Origin: Paracoccaceae bacterium
GTDB lineage: Bacteria; Pseudomonadota; Alphaproteobacteria; Rhodobacterales; Rhodobacteraceae
NCBI GenBank assembly: GCA_002683685.1
Contig: NYTV01000050.1
Coordinates: 1-33,452 of the forward strand
Direction of reading: 5' to 3'
DNA: 33,452 nt
The position numbers were made by a program, and so were the translations under genes. The notes under the pieces were generated by a model. The model was not told where the DNA came from and searched no databases. It saw nothing but the letters and a program-made list of their open reading frames with translations. Below are positions 8,497-16,993 of the stretch, piece after piece; position 1 is the stretch's first letter, and the number at the start of each line of letters is the position of its first letter.

Positions 8497-9846
8497 ATGT
8501 CAGGCCATGGCGCAGCACTTCCAATGACATCGCATAAATCTGGCCCGTTGCGGGGCCAAGCGGATGTGCCGGGGGATAAATCTATCTCGCATCGTTCATT
8601 GATCTTGGGGGCGCTTAGCCTTGGGGAGACCCGCATCCAAGGGCTGCTGGAAGGCGATGATGTGCTGGATACTGGCAAGGCGATGCAGGCCTTCGGCGCT
8701 GAGGTCATCAATCACGGTGGCGGCTCCTGGTCGGTGCATGGGGTGGGGGTTGGCGGATTTGCCGAGCCGGATCAGGTGATTGACTGTGGCAACTCCGGCA
8801 CCGGAGTTCGGCTGATCATGGGGGCGATGGCCACCTCTCCGATCGCGGCCACGTTTACCGGTGATGGTAGTTTGAACAAGCGCCCAATGGGCCGGGTGAC
8901 GGATCCTTTGGCGCTCTTTGGTGCGCAGTCCCATGGCCGCTCTGAGGGTCGCTTACCGCTCACACTTATCGGGGCTGCGCAGCCTTTGCCGGTGCGTTAT
9001 GAGGTGCCGATGCCCTCGGCACAGGTGAAATCCGCGGTACTTCTGGCGGGTCTGAACGCGCCGGGTCAGACAGTTGTCATCGAAAAAGAAGCTACGCGTG
9101 ACCACACCGAACGGATGCTGGTGGGCTTTGGCGCCGAATTGACGGTGGAGCAGACCGACGCGGGCCGGGTCATCACCCTCACAGGCCAGCCAGAATTGCG
9201 CCCTCAGGATATCATTGTGCCGCGTGATCCCTCGTCGGCGGCCTTCCCGGTCTGTGCCGCGTTGATTGTGGAGGGCTCTGATGTGTTAGTGTCCAATATT
9301 GGCCTCAATCCGACCCGTGCCGGCCTGTTCTACACCTTGCAAGAGATGGGTGCGGATTTGACATTTGAAAATATGCGCGAGGAAGGCGGCGAGCCCGTGG
9401 CCGATCTGCGCGCGAAATATTCCCCTAATATGCTGGGAATTGCGGTGCCGCCGGAGCGGGCGGCCTCTATGATTGACGAATATCCAATCCTTTCCGTGGT
9501 GGCCAGTTTTGCACAGGGTGTGACCCGGATGCACGGTGTCAAAGAGCTGCGTGTTAAAGAAAGTGACCGGATAGAAGCCATGGCGGCGGGGCTGCGCGCG
9601 GCGGGGGTCACGGTGCAGGATGGTCCCGATTGGTGGCATGTGCACGGGCAGGGTGGCCAGGTAAAAGGCGGCGCTTTGGCCGCAACGCATCTCGATCACC
9701 GCATCGCCATGTCATTTTTGATCCTCGGGATGGGCGCCCGGGAAGGTATGTCGATTGATGATGGCGGGCCGGTGGCAACATCTTTTCCAATTTTTGAGCC
9801 TCTGATGGCAGCTTTGGGTGCTTCTGTTGTGCGGACCTGTTCATGA
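8497..9846 (+). CDS. aroA: 3-phosphoshikimate 1-carboxyvinyltransferase (EPSP synthase)
   Basis: Sixth step of the shikimate pathway: shikimate-3-phosphate plus PEP gives EPSP. The 449-residue protein has [17 protein letters not shown] (24-40, substrate lysine K28), [13 protein letters not shown] (97-109), [27 protein letters not shown], the SMIDEYPIL active-site segment, [13 protein letters not shown] and [12 protein letters not shown]. The overall pattern is the class II (CP4-like) type, but the loop reads GNSGTG where the CP4 enzyme has GNAATG. ATG 8497 is preferred because GAGGGG stands six bases upstream; the frame extends to 8449 without homology. The stop overlaps the cmk start (ATGA). 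Confidence 0.97.
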   Translation: MSGHGAALPMTSHKSGPLRGQADVPGDKSISHRSLILGALSLGETRIQGLLEGDDVLDTGKAMQAFGAEVINHGGGSWSVHGVGVGGFAEPDQVIDCGNSGTGVRLIMGAMATSPIAATFTGDGSLNKRPMGRVTDPLALFGAQSHGRSEGRLPLTLIGAAQPLPVRYEVPMPSAQVKSAVLLAGLNAPGQTVVIEKEATRDHTERMLVGFGAELTVEQTDAGRVITLTGQPELRPQDIIVPRDPSSAAFPVCAALIVEGSDVLVSNIGLNPTRAGLFYTLQEMGADLTFENMREEGGEPVADLRAKYSPNMLGIAVPPERAASMIDEYPILSVVASFAQGVTRMHGVKELRVKESDRIEAMAAGLRAAGVTVQDGPDWWHVHGQGGQVKGGALAATHLDHRIAMSFLILGMGAREGMSIDDGGPVATSFPIFEPLMAALGASVVRTCS

Positions 9847-10514
9847 AAGCAGAGCAGGCCAATAGAAATGACCGCAAGCCATTGGGCTCCGGCCCGGCTT
9901 TCACCATCGCCATTGATGGACCGGCCGCCGCTGGAAAAGGCTCTATCAGCCGTGCAATTGCGGCCCATTATGGCTTGGCGCATCTAGACACGGGGCTTTT
10001 GTACCGGGCTGTTGGGGCGCAGGTATTGAGCGGTTCCGATCCTTTGCGCGCGGCAGAAAATCTCACGGTGGATGATTTGCAAGCAGATGGGCTGCGCAGT
10101 GCAGAGGTGTCACAGGCAGCTGCCTACGTGGCAGTGATGCCCGAGGTTCGGGCGGAAATGCTGGAGTTTCAGCGCCGCTTTGCGCGCCGGGAGGGCGGTG
10201 CAGTGTTGGACGGACGCGATATTGGCACGGTGATTGTGCCGCAAGCCGAGGTGAAACTCTTTGTCACTGCCAATGCAGATGTGCGGGCTGACCGGCGCTT
10301 TAAGGAGCTTGTGGCCAGCGGTGCCGAAACTACGTTTGAACAGGTTTTACAGGATGTAATTGCGCGTGACGCCCGCGACAGCTCCCGTGCCACAGCTCCG
10401 ATGGTAGCCGCACAGGACGCGGTTCTGATTGATACATCTGAGCTGAGTTTAAGTGCCGCGATTGCCCAGGCCATTGCGGCCATTGATAAGGATTTTCACA
10501 ATGAAAAATCGTAG
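9843..10514 (+). CDS. cmk: Cytidylate kinase
   Basis: Phosphorylates CMP and dCMP to the diphosphates. The 223-residue protein has an N-terminal tail, then the P-loop GPAAAGKG (26-33), [12 protein letters not shown], the [21 protein letters not shown] strand-helix region and [15 protein letters not shown], all typical for Cmk. It overlaps aroA by 4 bases. In most alphaproteobacteria rpsA follows directly; here about 3.9 kb of other genes intervene, and the aldo/keto reductase ATG lies inside the last 14 bases of cmk. Confidence 0.96.
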   Translation: MKAEQANRNDRKPLGSGPAFTIAIDGPAAAGKGSISRAIAAHYGLAHLDTGLLYRAVGAQVLSGSDPLRAAENLTVDDLQADGLRSAEVSQAAAYVAVMPEVRAEMLEFQRRFARREGGAVLDGRDIGTVIVPQAEVKLFVTANADVRADRRFKELVASGAETTFEQVLQDVIARDARDSSRATAPMVAAQDAVLIDTSELSLSAAIAQAIAAIDKDFHNEKS

Positions 10515-11499
10515 TTTCCCCCATAGTGGCGCAAGGACGTCACGGCTGGGCATCGGTGCGATGTCCTTTTCTAATTTCTACGGGGAGGTGAGCCGCGAAG
10601 AGGTGTTTGCCATTTTGGATGCCGCGAGAGACCTGGGCGTGAGCCATATTGATACGGCCAGCGTCTATGGCATGGGCGGTTCAGAGCGTCACATCGGTGC
10701 CTATCTGGCAGAAAATCCGCAGGCGCGATCCTTCTTTCACATCGCCAGCAAGGGCGGCATAACAGACCGCCAAGATCCAAACCGCTTGTTCAACAATGAA
10801 GCGGCCTATCTGACAGAGCAATTGGACAATAGTCTCGAGCGGCTTGGGCTGGAGTATATTGATCTGTATTATGTCCACCGCCGCGATCCCTCTGTCCCTA
10901 TAGAAGAGGTTACGGAAACTCTTGCGGGCTTCATAAAATCGGGCAAAATCGGTGGTTTTGGATATTCTGAAATTTCTCCAACCTCTCTTAGAGCGGCCCA
11001 CGCGGTACATCCCGTAGCGGCGCTTCAATCGGAATATTCCCTTTCTACGCGCACGCCGGAATTAGGTGTCTTGCAAACCTGCGCCGATCTCGGCACGACC
11101 TTTGTGGCCTTCTCCCCGGTTGGCCGAAGCCTATTGACCGATACACCGCATCGGCGCGAGGCGGCACAATTCATGCCGTTTTTGGCTCATAATCCCCGTT
11201 TCATGGAGCCAAACCTGAGCATGAATATCGAGGCGGCCGCAAGTTTTCGCGCCCTCGCCGCACAGATGGGTTTGACAGCGGCCGGCCTCGCGATTGCCTG
11301 GTGTTTGGCCAAAGGGGACCATATCCTGCCCATTCCGGGCACGCGCAACCTAGACCATTTCAAAGCCCTTGTGGCGGGGACAAATTATGGCCTGAGCGCC
11401 CAGGAGCTGGCGGCGGTGGAAGCGGCGCTCCCCATGGGCTGGATCAATGGGGATCGCTATTCGGAGGCGCAATGGTCCGGGCCTGAGCGCTATGCGTAG
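10501..11499 (+). CDS. Aldo/keto reductase family oxidoreductase
   Basis: NADPH-dependent reductase of the aldo/keto reductase superfamily with a TIM-barrel fold. The catalytic tetrad is intact: D51 and Y56 (DTASVYG), K84 (IASKGG) and H126 (YYVHRRDP). The C-terminal cofactor loop IPGTRNLDH is also present. It is 332 residues, like the bacterial AKR11-13 proteins; substrate unknown, though sugars or small aldehydes are usual. ATG 10501 was chosen as the family start and overlaps the end of cmk by 14 bases, so it is probably read with aroA-cmk. It converges on the PhyH gene, 12 bases away, where only a poor hairpin is seen. Confidence 0.9.
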   Translation: MKNRSFPHSGARTSRLGIGAMSFSNFYGEVSREEVFAILDAARDLGVSHIDTASVYGMGGSERHIGAYLAENPQARSFFHIASKGGITDRQDPNRLFNNEAAYLTEQLDNSLERLGLEYIDLYYVHRRDPSVPIEEVTETLAGFIKSGKIGGFGYSEISPTSLRAAHAVHPVAALQSEYSLSTRTPELGVLQTCADLGTTFVAFSPVGRSLLTDTPHRREAAQFMPFLAHNPRFMEPNLSMNIEAAASFRALAAQMGLTAAGLAIAWCLAKGDHILPIPGTRNLDHFKALVAGTNYGLSAQELAAVEAALPMGWINGDRYSEAQWSGPERYA

Positions 11500-11511
11500 G
11501 GCGAAAGGCGC

Positions 11512-12654
11512 TTAGGCTTTTTTGCGCGCGTAGAGCGCTGTTAGCGCGGCGTTGAACTCTTGTACGGGCATCTCATTGGCCAAGGCCCGGCGGCACAATG
11601 CTGCGGGAGTTTCTGGGGCTAGACCGCCGATGGGTGGATCTGTGTCGAGATTGGTCGGAAAAGAGTAGCCCTCCGCACAGGTGGAAATTGCTGCATCGAC
11701 CTGCGGCTCTGACAGGCCATGGTCCCCGCTGGCCAGAACCTCATAGAGGTGATGGGTCATGCTCTGGCGGTCCAGATTTTCCAAAGAGCGCCCGTAGGCG
11801 GAAGAAACCTGCAGCAGATTGGCCATGCGCTGAATATCTTGGCTCACATTGGCACCACCGGCGTGGAAGAGGGCTGGATTGAAAAACAAAATATCGCCCT
11901 TTTGCAGCGGCACTTGGACGAAGTTTTCTTCAAAGAAGGCGCGAAATTTTGGCAAGGTAAAGGCCAGATAGCCGTGGCGATACCTTTGGCTGAAGGGCAG
12001 CAGCTTGGTCGGTCCGCTTTCAATCGGCATGTCCACATGCGCAACCGCCCCTTGCAGCGTCAACACAGGCGAGAGGTCATGCACATGAGCCGGATAGCGT
12101 GCGGCGACGTCGCGCGGTTGAAACCCAAGGTGATAATCGCGATGTGGGCTTTGCGCCGCGCCGCCGGGGCGCACCAGATTAACCTGCGCGGTCATCTGGT
12201 AATTTGGCCCAAGCCAAGCCTCGCAGGCCGCATCAATCGCTAAATTTCCAAAATACTGCGCAAAGACCTTTGGGTCATGGTGGCAAAGTTTTTGTGCAGA
12301 ATTCCAGATGCGGTCATTGGCGCCAGAGGCCGCAAAGTGATCGGCCTTCCCCCCGTGAGCGGCTTTTTCATCTGCGATGATGCGTTCATAAATAGTGCTG
12401 GCTGTATCAATGCAATTGGTGTCTGGAAAGGCATTTTTGAGCAGCAACACCCCAGCGGATTTAAGGAATACATGCGCCCATTCGGCCTTTAGGGCGCGGG
12501 TGTCGCCGGTGAGATCTAACTGTGTCACATCGTAGACCGGAATGTTGTTTTGAATATCATGGGACTGCGGCACCTCTTGCGGGGTGAGGTTTCGGGTCAC
12601 TTGCTGGATGAACTCTTCGAGATTGCACTCGTCTGGGGAAAGATAGGCTTGCAT
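11512..12654 (-). CDS. Phytanoyl-CoA dioxygenase (PhyH) family protein
   Basis: Non-haem Fe(II)/2-oxoglutarate-dependent oxygenase. The 380-residue protein has the iron triad H171/D173 (SPHRDYHLGF) and H264 (ALFHAGGANVS), with R276 (QDIQRMANL) placed to hold 2-oxoglutarate. The substrate is unknown; relatives hydroxylate lipids, osmolytes or natural products. The ATG at 12654 is preceded by AGGAG; the frame stays open to 13083 but that part is antisense to the next gene and has no homology. It is divergent from the LacI-type regulator, which probably controls it through the shared 82-base gap. Confidence 0.9.
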   Translation of the reverse strand: MQAYLSPDECNLEEFIQQVTRNLTPQEVPQSHDIQNNIPVYDVTQLDLTGDTRALKAEWAHVFLKSAGVLLLKNAFPDTNCIDTASTIYERIIADEKAAHGGKADHFAASGANDRIWNSAQKLCHHDPKVFAQYFGNLAIDAACEAWLGPNYQMTAQVNLVRPGGAAQSPHRDYHLGFQPRDVAARYPAHVHDLSPVLTLQGAVAHVDMPIESGPTKLLPFSQRYRHGYLAFTLPKFRAFFEENFVQVPLQKGDILFFNPALFHAGGANVSQDIQRMANLLQVSSAYGRSLENLDRQSMTHHLYEVLASGDHGLSEPQVDAAISTCAEGYSFPTNLDTDPPIGGLAPETPAALCRRALANEMPVQEFNAALTALYARKKA

Positions 12655-12687
12655 TTCGCGCTCCTGTTTGGTGGCTGTTCGCAGCTT

Positions 12688-12701
12688 AGCCAGAAATGGC
12701 T
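12688..12701. promoter_or_regulatory. Candidate operator in the PhyH/LacI divergent gap
   Basis: AGCCA-GAAA-TGGCT is a perfect 5-base inverted repeat with a 4-base spacer, and a further TGGCT half-site lies at 12672-12676. It sits 34 bases from the PhyH start and 36 from the regulator start. The size fits a dimeric LacI-family protein, though the canonical central CG is absent. Confidence 0.35.
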
Positions 12702-12736
12702 TGTGAAACTCCTCAATATACCCCAAAAACACCTCA

Positions 12737-13759
12737 ATGAAACATCCTTTTCCTCTTAAAGAGATTGCTTTGCAATCGGGCCTTAGTTTGGCCACGGTCG
12801 ATCGCGCGTTGCATGGGCGCGCGCATGTCAGTGCCCAGACTGCACGGCGTGTGCAGGCGGCGATTGTGGAGTTGACACGGCAGGAGGGACAATTGGCTGC
12901 GCGGGGGCGGCGGATGTTCATAGATATCGTGGTCGAAGCGCCGCGGAGGTTTTCCGACGAGCTGCGCCGGGCCACTACCCAAGTTTTGCCGCAATTTACG
13001 CCTGCCGTCATTCGGCCAAGGTTCCACTTTGCGGAAGATATCGGACCGGCCAAAACCGTGGCGATTCTGTCCAAGATTGCCAAGCGGGGCAGTCAGGGCA
13101 TTGTGCTCAAGGCGCAGAATGTGGCACCAATTCGCGCTGAGATTGATCGGCTGCTTGATCTTAAAATCCCGGTGGTGACCGTATTTACCGATTGCCCTGA
13201 CTGCACGCGGTTGGCCTATGTCGGGTTGAACAATGCAAATGCGGGACGCACAGCGGCATATCTCTTTGCGCAACGGCTGCAAGGCCGCAGCGGTTCAGTT
13301 TTGACCACGACATCGCGCCGGCAGTTTCAAGGCGAAGAGGCACGGGCGCGGGCCTTTGCGGAGGAAATGGCCCGGCTGTGCCCGCAGGTAAGTCTGCGTG
13401 AGGCCAGTGGCGGGGCAGGGCTGGCGCTCGGAACGGCAGAGCGAATCCGCCAAGCAGTGGCTGGATTGGATCACCTGCTTGGTGTCTATTCGATGGGCGG
13501 GGCCAATGCGGCCATCTTGTCTACGCTGGCCAATGAAGAGCTCGAACCGGAATTCTTCATCGCCCATGACTTGGATCGCGAAAACCGCAGTTTGCTGCGG
13601 CGGGGCCGGTTGGCATTCGTGCTACATCATGATCTCCGCGCAGATCTCGACCAAGCGTTCCAGCAGATTACAGCCTATCACAAGCTGCGCCCACCGGTCT
13701 CAGCTCAGGGACCGGCCGATGTGCAAATCATCACACCCGCGAATTGTCCGCGCGATTGA
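12737..13759 (+). CDS. LacI-family transcriptional regulator
   Basis: The 340-residue protein has an N-terminal LacI-type helix-turn-helix (IALQSGLSLATVDRALHG, about 10-27) with the VDRAL recognition-helix form, a VSAQTARRVQAAI third helix, and a periplasmic-binding-protein-like effector domain (about 60-335; AYVGLNNANAGRTAAYLF and GVYSMGGANAAI segments). Such regulators usually sense sugars or related small molecules. The usual hinge (LGYxPN) is not evident. ATG 12737 lacks a good ribosome site. It is divergent from the PhyH gene, with an inverted repeat in between, suggesting local and autogenous control. Confidence 0.9.
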   Translation: MKHPFPLKEIALQSGLSLATVDRALHGRAHVSAQTARRVQAAIVELTRQEGQLAARGRRMFIDIVVEAPRRFSDELRRATTQVLPQFTPAVIRPRFHFAEDIGPAKTVAILSKIAKRGSQGIVLKAQNVAPIRAEIDRLLDLKIPVVTVFTDCPDCTRLAYVGLNNANAGRTAAYLFAQRLQGRSGSVLTTTSRRQFQGEEARARAFAEEMARLCPQVSLREASGGAGLALGTAERIRQAVAGLDHLLGVYSMGGANAAILSTLANEELEPEFFIAHDLDRENRSLLRRGRLAFVLHHDLRADLDQAFQQITAYHKLRPPVSAQGPADVQIITPANCPRD

Positions 13760-13848
13760 TCTCTGCACGCATGCGACAGGCTTGCAGGCGCAGTTTCGTC
13801 AGATTGCTGTGCCATTGTTCCAGTAGGTCAGGTCTGCTCGGAGTTTGA

Positions 13849-14175
13849 TCAAATATCGTGCCGGTCTGTGAGATACATGGCGTCTGAATATGTGATGGCG
13901 AGCGATATATAGCAGCTTTGTTTCAGGTGACATTTGACTGCGGCTGCGATGGCGTCGCGCATCCTGAGCGTAAATGCCTCATCTCGATGCGGTTTGCTCA
14001 GCATTGAAATCTCAATCAGCAGATGGGTGTGGTTGCTAGCCTCCGCTGGATAGCTGCGACATTTACAATCGCCGGAGCCGGAATCATGGGCCAAAATGGT
14101 GTGTTCAATGGTTGTGAACATAGCCTGCGGATCGAAGGAAAGATCTGGGGAATATTTGAGATCGGCGTGTGGCAT
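13849..14175 (-). CDS. 5-carboxymethyl-2-hydroxymuconate isomerase (CHMI)-like tautomerase
   Basis: The 108-residue protein fits the CHMI/HpaF family of the tautomerase superfamily: it starts MPHADLKYSPDL, giving the N-terminal catalytic proline after Met removal, and has CKCRSYPAE, HTHLLIEISMLSKPHRDEA and a C-terminal LAITYSDAMYL segment like the family's hydrophobic core and tail. Known members isomerise a homoprotocatechuate-pathway intermediate, but no other genes of that pathway are here, so the substrate is uncertain. A strong AAGGAGG ribosome site precedes ATG 14175. It converges on the LacI gene and is divergent from rpsA. Confidence 0.8.
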   Translation of the reverse strand: MPHADLKYSPDLSFDPQAMFTTIEHTILAHDSGSGDCKCRSYPAEASNHTHLLIEISMLSKPHRDEAFTLRMRDAIAAAVKCHLKQSCYISLAITYSDAMYLTDRHDI

Positions 14176-14216
14176 AGGCGCCTCCTTTCGGCGAGCATGA
14201 CATCGGTGATCGGCCC

Positions 14217-14245
14217 TTGCAAGATAGGAAATTTGCCCCTATACG
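14217..14245 (+). promoter_or_regulatory. Candidate rpsA promoter
   Basis: TTGCAA (14217-14222) and TATACG (14240-14245) are separated by 17 bases, a good sigma-70-type match. Initiation here would give an rpsA leader of about 170 bases. The same CCTATACG -10 context occurs before rplY on the other strand (around 21455). Confidence 0.5.
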
Positions 14246-14366
14246 CGGCCCTGTCCAAACGGCGACAACAGTCGTGGATTATGGGTATTGTAGCAGGGTC
14301 GGCTATCACCGGCCCTTCTTGGTGTTCTCAATCCGCGGTGCTTTGTTGGACCAATGCAACTCAAGA

Positions 14367-14387
14367 CCGGCGGAGACAACCGCACGG
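14367..14387 (+). promoter_or_regulatory. Leader hairpin upstream of rpsA
   Basis: CCG-GCGG (14367-14373) pairs with CCGC-a-CGG (14380-14387) around an AGACAA loop, with one bulged A. It ends about 32 bases before the rpsA ATG, just upstream of the AAGGAA ribosome site. S1 is autoregulated in other bacteria by binding its own leader, so this could be a binding element; that is inference. Confidence 0.35.
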
Positions 14388-14419
14388 CCAGAAACATAAA
14401 CGTAAGGAATTAACGCCAC

Positions 14420-16096
14420 ATGGCAAGCGTAACAATGGAAGAATTCGAAGCCCTTTTGCAAGAAAGCTTCGAGATTGACACGCCCGAAGAGGGCACAGTG
14501 GTTAAAGGCAAAGTCATCGCAATCGAAGCGGGACAGGCCATCATCGACGTCGGCTACAAAATGGAAGGCCGCGTAGATATCAAAGAATTTGCAGATCCCG
14601 GCGAAGCTCCCGTCATCTCCGTCGGGGATATGGTCGAAGTTTTCTTGCGTGCTGCAGAAAACGCAAAGGGCGAGGCTGTCATCAGCCGTGAAATGGCCCG
14701 CCGTGAAGAGGCCTGGGATCGTCTCGAAAAAGCCTATGCAGACGAAGTGCGCGTGGATGGCGCGATCTTTGGTCGTGTGAAGGGTGGCTTTACAGTGGAT
14801 CTTGGCGGCGCTGTGGCCTTCTTGCCGGGCAGTCAAGTTGATGTGCGTCCCGTGCGTGATGCCGGCCCATTGATGGGTTTGAAGCAGCCGTTCCAGATTT
14901 TGAAAATGGACCGTCGCCGTGGCAACATAGTTGTATCGCGCCGCGCGATCTTGGAAGAATCACGTGCCGAACAGCGCGCTGAAGTGATCGGCAAACTGGC
15001 CGAAGGTGACAGTGTGGACGGTGTGGTGAAAAACATCACAGAATACGGTGCCTTTGTGGATCTGGGCGGTGTTGACGGTCTGTTGCACGTCACTGACATG
15101 GCCTGGCGCCGGGTCAACCACCCGTCGGAAATCCTGACAATTGGTGAGACTGTGAAAGTCCAAGTTGTCAAAATCAACAAAGAGACCCATCGCATCAGCT
15201 TGGGCATGAAACAGTTGATGGATGATCCATGGGACATCGTCAGCGTGAAATACCCACTGGCGTCACAGCACAAAGGCCGCGTGACAAATATCACTGATTA
15301 CGGTGCGTTTGTTGAGCTGGAAGCTGGCGTTGAAGGTTTGGTGCATGTGTCTGAGATGTCTTGGACGAAGAAAAATGTGCATCCAGGTAAAATCGTATCA
15401 ACATCGCAAGAGGTTGATGTGATGGTTCTGGAAATTGATGGCGTGAAGCGTCGCGTATCCTTGGGCCTGAAGCAAACACAGCGCAACCCATGGGAAGTCT
15501 TTGCAGAGCAACATCCTGAAGGCAGCCAAGTGGAAGGTGAAGTCAAAAACATCACCGAATTTGGTTTGTTCATCGGGCTTGAAGGCGATATTGATGGTAT
15601 GGTTCACCTGTCGGATCTGACATGGGAAGGCCGCGGCGAAGATGTAATTGGCGATTACCGCAAAGGTGACATGGTTCAGGCCGTGGTCTCTGAAGTGGAT
15701 GTCGAAAAAGAGCGCATCAGCCTGTCTGTCAAAGCCTTGGGTGGTGACAAATTCGCAGATGCGGTTGGCGGCGTGAAACGCGGCTCGATCATCACTGTTG
15801 AAGTTACGGCGATCGAAGATGGTGGCATTGAAGTCGAATATGAAGGCATGAAGTCGTTTATTCGTCGTTCTGATCTGTCACGCGATCGTGCAGAGCAGCG
15901 TCCAGATCGTTTTGGTATCGGTGATAAAGTGGATGTGCGCGTTACAAATATTGATGCGAAAACACGTCGTCTTGGCCTGTCTATCAAAGCGCGTGAGATT
16001 GCAGAAGAGAAAGAAGCGGTTGAGCAGTATGGGTCTTCCGACTCAGGTGCGTCTTTGGGCGATATCTTGGGCGCCGCGCTTAAATCTGACGAATAG
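14420..16096 (+). CDS. rpsA: 30S ribosomal protein S1
   Basis: Large mRNA-binding protein of the small subunit, needed for translation initiation on structured or weak-RBS messages. The 558 residues hold six S1 (OB-fold) repeats, roughly at 25-90, 105-175, 190-260, 275-348, 362-435 and 450-520. The central ones are easily seen from repeated ITEYGAFVDLGGVDGLLHVT, ITDYGAFVELEAGVEGLVHV and ITEFGLFIGLEGDIDGMVHL segments. The length matches the usual 555-570. ATG 14420 follows AAGGAA. A strong terminator follows at 16123-16149. It is normally next to cmk; here it is separated from it by the accessory block. Confidence 0.98.
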   Translation: MASVTMEEFEALLQESFEIDTPEEGTVVKGKVIAIEAGQAIIDVGYKMEGRVDIKEFADPGEAPVISVGDMVEVFLRAAENAKGEAVISREMARREEAWDRLEKAYADEVRVDGAIFGRVKGGFTVDLGGAVAFLPGSQVDVRPVRDAGPLMGLKQPFQILKMDRRRGNIVVSRRAILEESRAEQRAEVIGKLAEGDSVDGVVKNITEYGAFVDLGGVDGLLHVTDMAWRRVNHPSEILTIGETVKVQVVKINKETHRISLGMKQLMDDPWDIVSVKYPLASQHKGRVTNITDYGAFVELEAGVEGLVHVSEMSWTKKNVHPGKIVSTSQEVDVMVLEIDGVKRRVSLGLKQTQRNPWEVFAEQHPEGSQVEGEVKNITEFGLFIGLEGDIDGMVHLSDLTWEGRGEDVIGDYRKGDMVQAVVSEVDVEKERISLSVKALGGDKFADAVGGVKRGSIITVEVTAIEDGGIEVEYEGMKSFIRRSDLSRDRAEQRPDRFGIGDKVDVRVTNIDAKTRRLGLSIKAREIAEEKEAVEQYGSSDSGASLGDILGAALKSDE

Positions 16097-16122
16097 CCGA
16101 TCGGTTATCGAACAAAAATCTG

Positions 16123-16149
16123 AAAAATCCCGCTATGGCGGGATTTTTT
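16123..16149 (+). terminator. Rho-independent terminator after rpsA
   Basis: AAAAATCCCGC (16123-16133) and GCGGGATTTTTTT (16138-16150) form a stem of about ten base pairs with a TATG loop and a run of seven T. It is the cleanest terminator in the window and separates rpsA from ihfB. Confidence 0.92.
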
Positions 16150-16204
16150 TGGCCTCAAGGTCTTGATTTGAGTTAAAAATAGAACCAGGGTTTTTGTGAT
16201 TACT

Positions 16205-16217
16205 AAACTTATTGATT
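16205..16217 (-). promoter_or_regulatory. Candidate IHF binding site upstream of ihfB
   Basis: Read on the minus strand, AATCAATAAGTTT matches the IHF consensus WATCAANNNNTTR at 12 of 13 positions; only the final R is wrong. It lies in an A/T-rich stretch (about 16180-16260), the usual setting of IHF sites, 66 bases upstream of the probable ihfB promoter. It would suit autoregulation by the ihfB product. Pattern match only. Confidence 0.35.
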
Positions 16218-16282
16218 ATTTCTCGCCTGAATTGTTAATTTTTTTGTTTTTTTCACATATTGACAAAACAATAGGTTCACAT

Positions 16283-16310
16283 TTGGCATGGTTTTCCTGT
16301 AGCCTATTAT
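16283..16310 (+). promoter_or_regulatory. Candidate ihfB promoter
   Basis: TTGGCA (16283-16288) and TATTAT (16305-16310) are 16 bases apart, with an expected leader of about 40 bases. A consensus TTGACA also lies at 16260-16265 but has no good partner at the right distance. Confidence 0.45.
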
Positions 16311-16356
16311 CAGGGCTTGGGTGGCTCATGACTTTTACAGTTTCGAGGGGGATACT

Positions 16357-16638
16357 ATGATTCGTTCAGAATTGGTTCAAAAATTAGTGGATGAAAATCC
16401 GCATCTTCATCAGCGTGATGTTGAGAAAATCGTGAGCACTATTTTTGAAGAAATAATAAATACGATGGCTGAGGGCGATCGCGTGGAATTGCGCGGCTTT
16501 GGGGCTTTTTCTGTGAAAAAACGCGACCCTCGTATTGGCCGCAATCCGCGGACAGGCGAGTCTGTATCTGTTGAAGAAAAGCATGTGCCTTTTTTCAAGA
16601 CAGGCAAGCTGTTGAGAGACCGTCTAAACGGGAAATAA
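16357..16638 (+). CDS. ihfB: Integration host factor subunit beta
   Basis: DNA-bending nucleoid protein that forms a heterodimer with IhfA. The 93-residue protein starts [17 protein letters not shown], has the HU/IHF core ([17 protein letters not shown]) and the DNA-intercalating arm tip [11 protein letters not shown] 16357 was chosen because GAGGGG lies 6 bases upstream and it matches the family start. It follows rpsA, a widely conserved order, but has its own promoter region after the terminator. The LapA-domain gene follows after one base. Confidence 0.97.
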   Translation: MIRSELVQKLVDENPHLHQRDVEKIVSTIFEEIINTMAEGDRVELRGFGAFSVKKRDPRIGRNPRTGESVSVEEKHVPFFKTGKLLRDRLNGK

Positions 16639-16639
16639 A

Positions 16640-16993
16640 ATGCGTTATCTGCGGCACTTGGTTTTGGGCATTATCACGGTCAGTTTGATTGTCGTGGCCC
16701 TGGCTAATCGTGGTGCTGTGAGCTTAACGCTCTTGCCCGAAGCGCTCGGTACGCTGGTCGGATTTAACCTGCAACTGCAAGTTCCGCTCTTTGTCGTGAT
16801 TTTCCTTGGCGTGACCATGGGCTTGTTGATTGGTTTCGTGTGGGAGTGGCTGCGCGAGATGAAACACCGAAACGCAGCGCGAAGCGAACATATGCAGGTC
16901 GTGCGTTTGGAGCGTGAAGTGAGCAAATTGAAAGCCAGCTCAGCTGATACCGACAAAGATGAAATTTTAGCACTTTTGGATGAGGTGTCATGA
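16640..16993 (+). CDS. LapA-domain (DUF1049) membrane protein
   Basis: The 117-residue inner-membrane protein has two hydrophobic helices (about 5-24, [17 protein letters not shown], and about 46-68, [20 protein letters not shown]) with a basic EWLREMKHR turn and a C-terminal coiled coil ([12 protein letters not shown]). In E. coli the LapA (YciS) protein works with LapB to regulate LpxC and LPS synthesis; whether this one does so is inference. It sits one base after ihfB, whose end supplies its ribosome site, and overlaps trpF by 4 bases. Confidence 0.88.
   Translation: MRYLRHLVLGIITVSLIVVALANRGAVSLTLLPEALGTLVGFNLQLQVPLFVVIFLGVTMGLLIGFVWEWLREMKHRNAARSEHMQVVRLEREVSKLKASSADTDKDEILALLDEVS

Noticed and set aside
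11486..11512. AGCGC/GCGCT repeat near the aldo/keto reductase and PhyH stops, followed by TTTTTT.
   Set aside because: The stem is only five pairs with a 17-base loop; too weak to call a terminator although the T run is suggestive.
12655..13083. N-terminal extension of the PhyH frame.
   Set aside because: It is antisense to the LacI-type gene and has no homology; AGGAG before ATG 12654 supports the shorter protein.
14023..14478. Long plus-strand frame over the CHMI-like gene and the rpsA start.
   Set aside because: It overlaps two real genes in other frames and its translation has no recognisable pattern.
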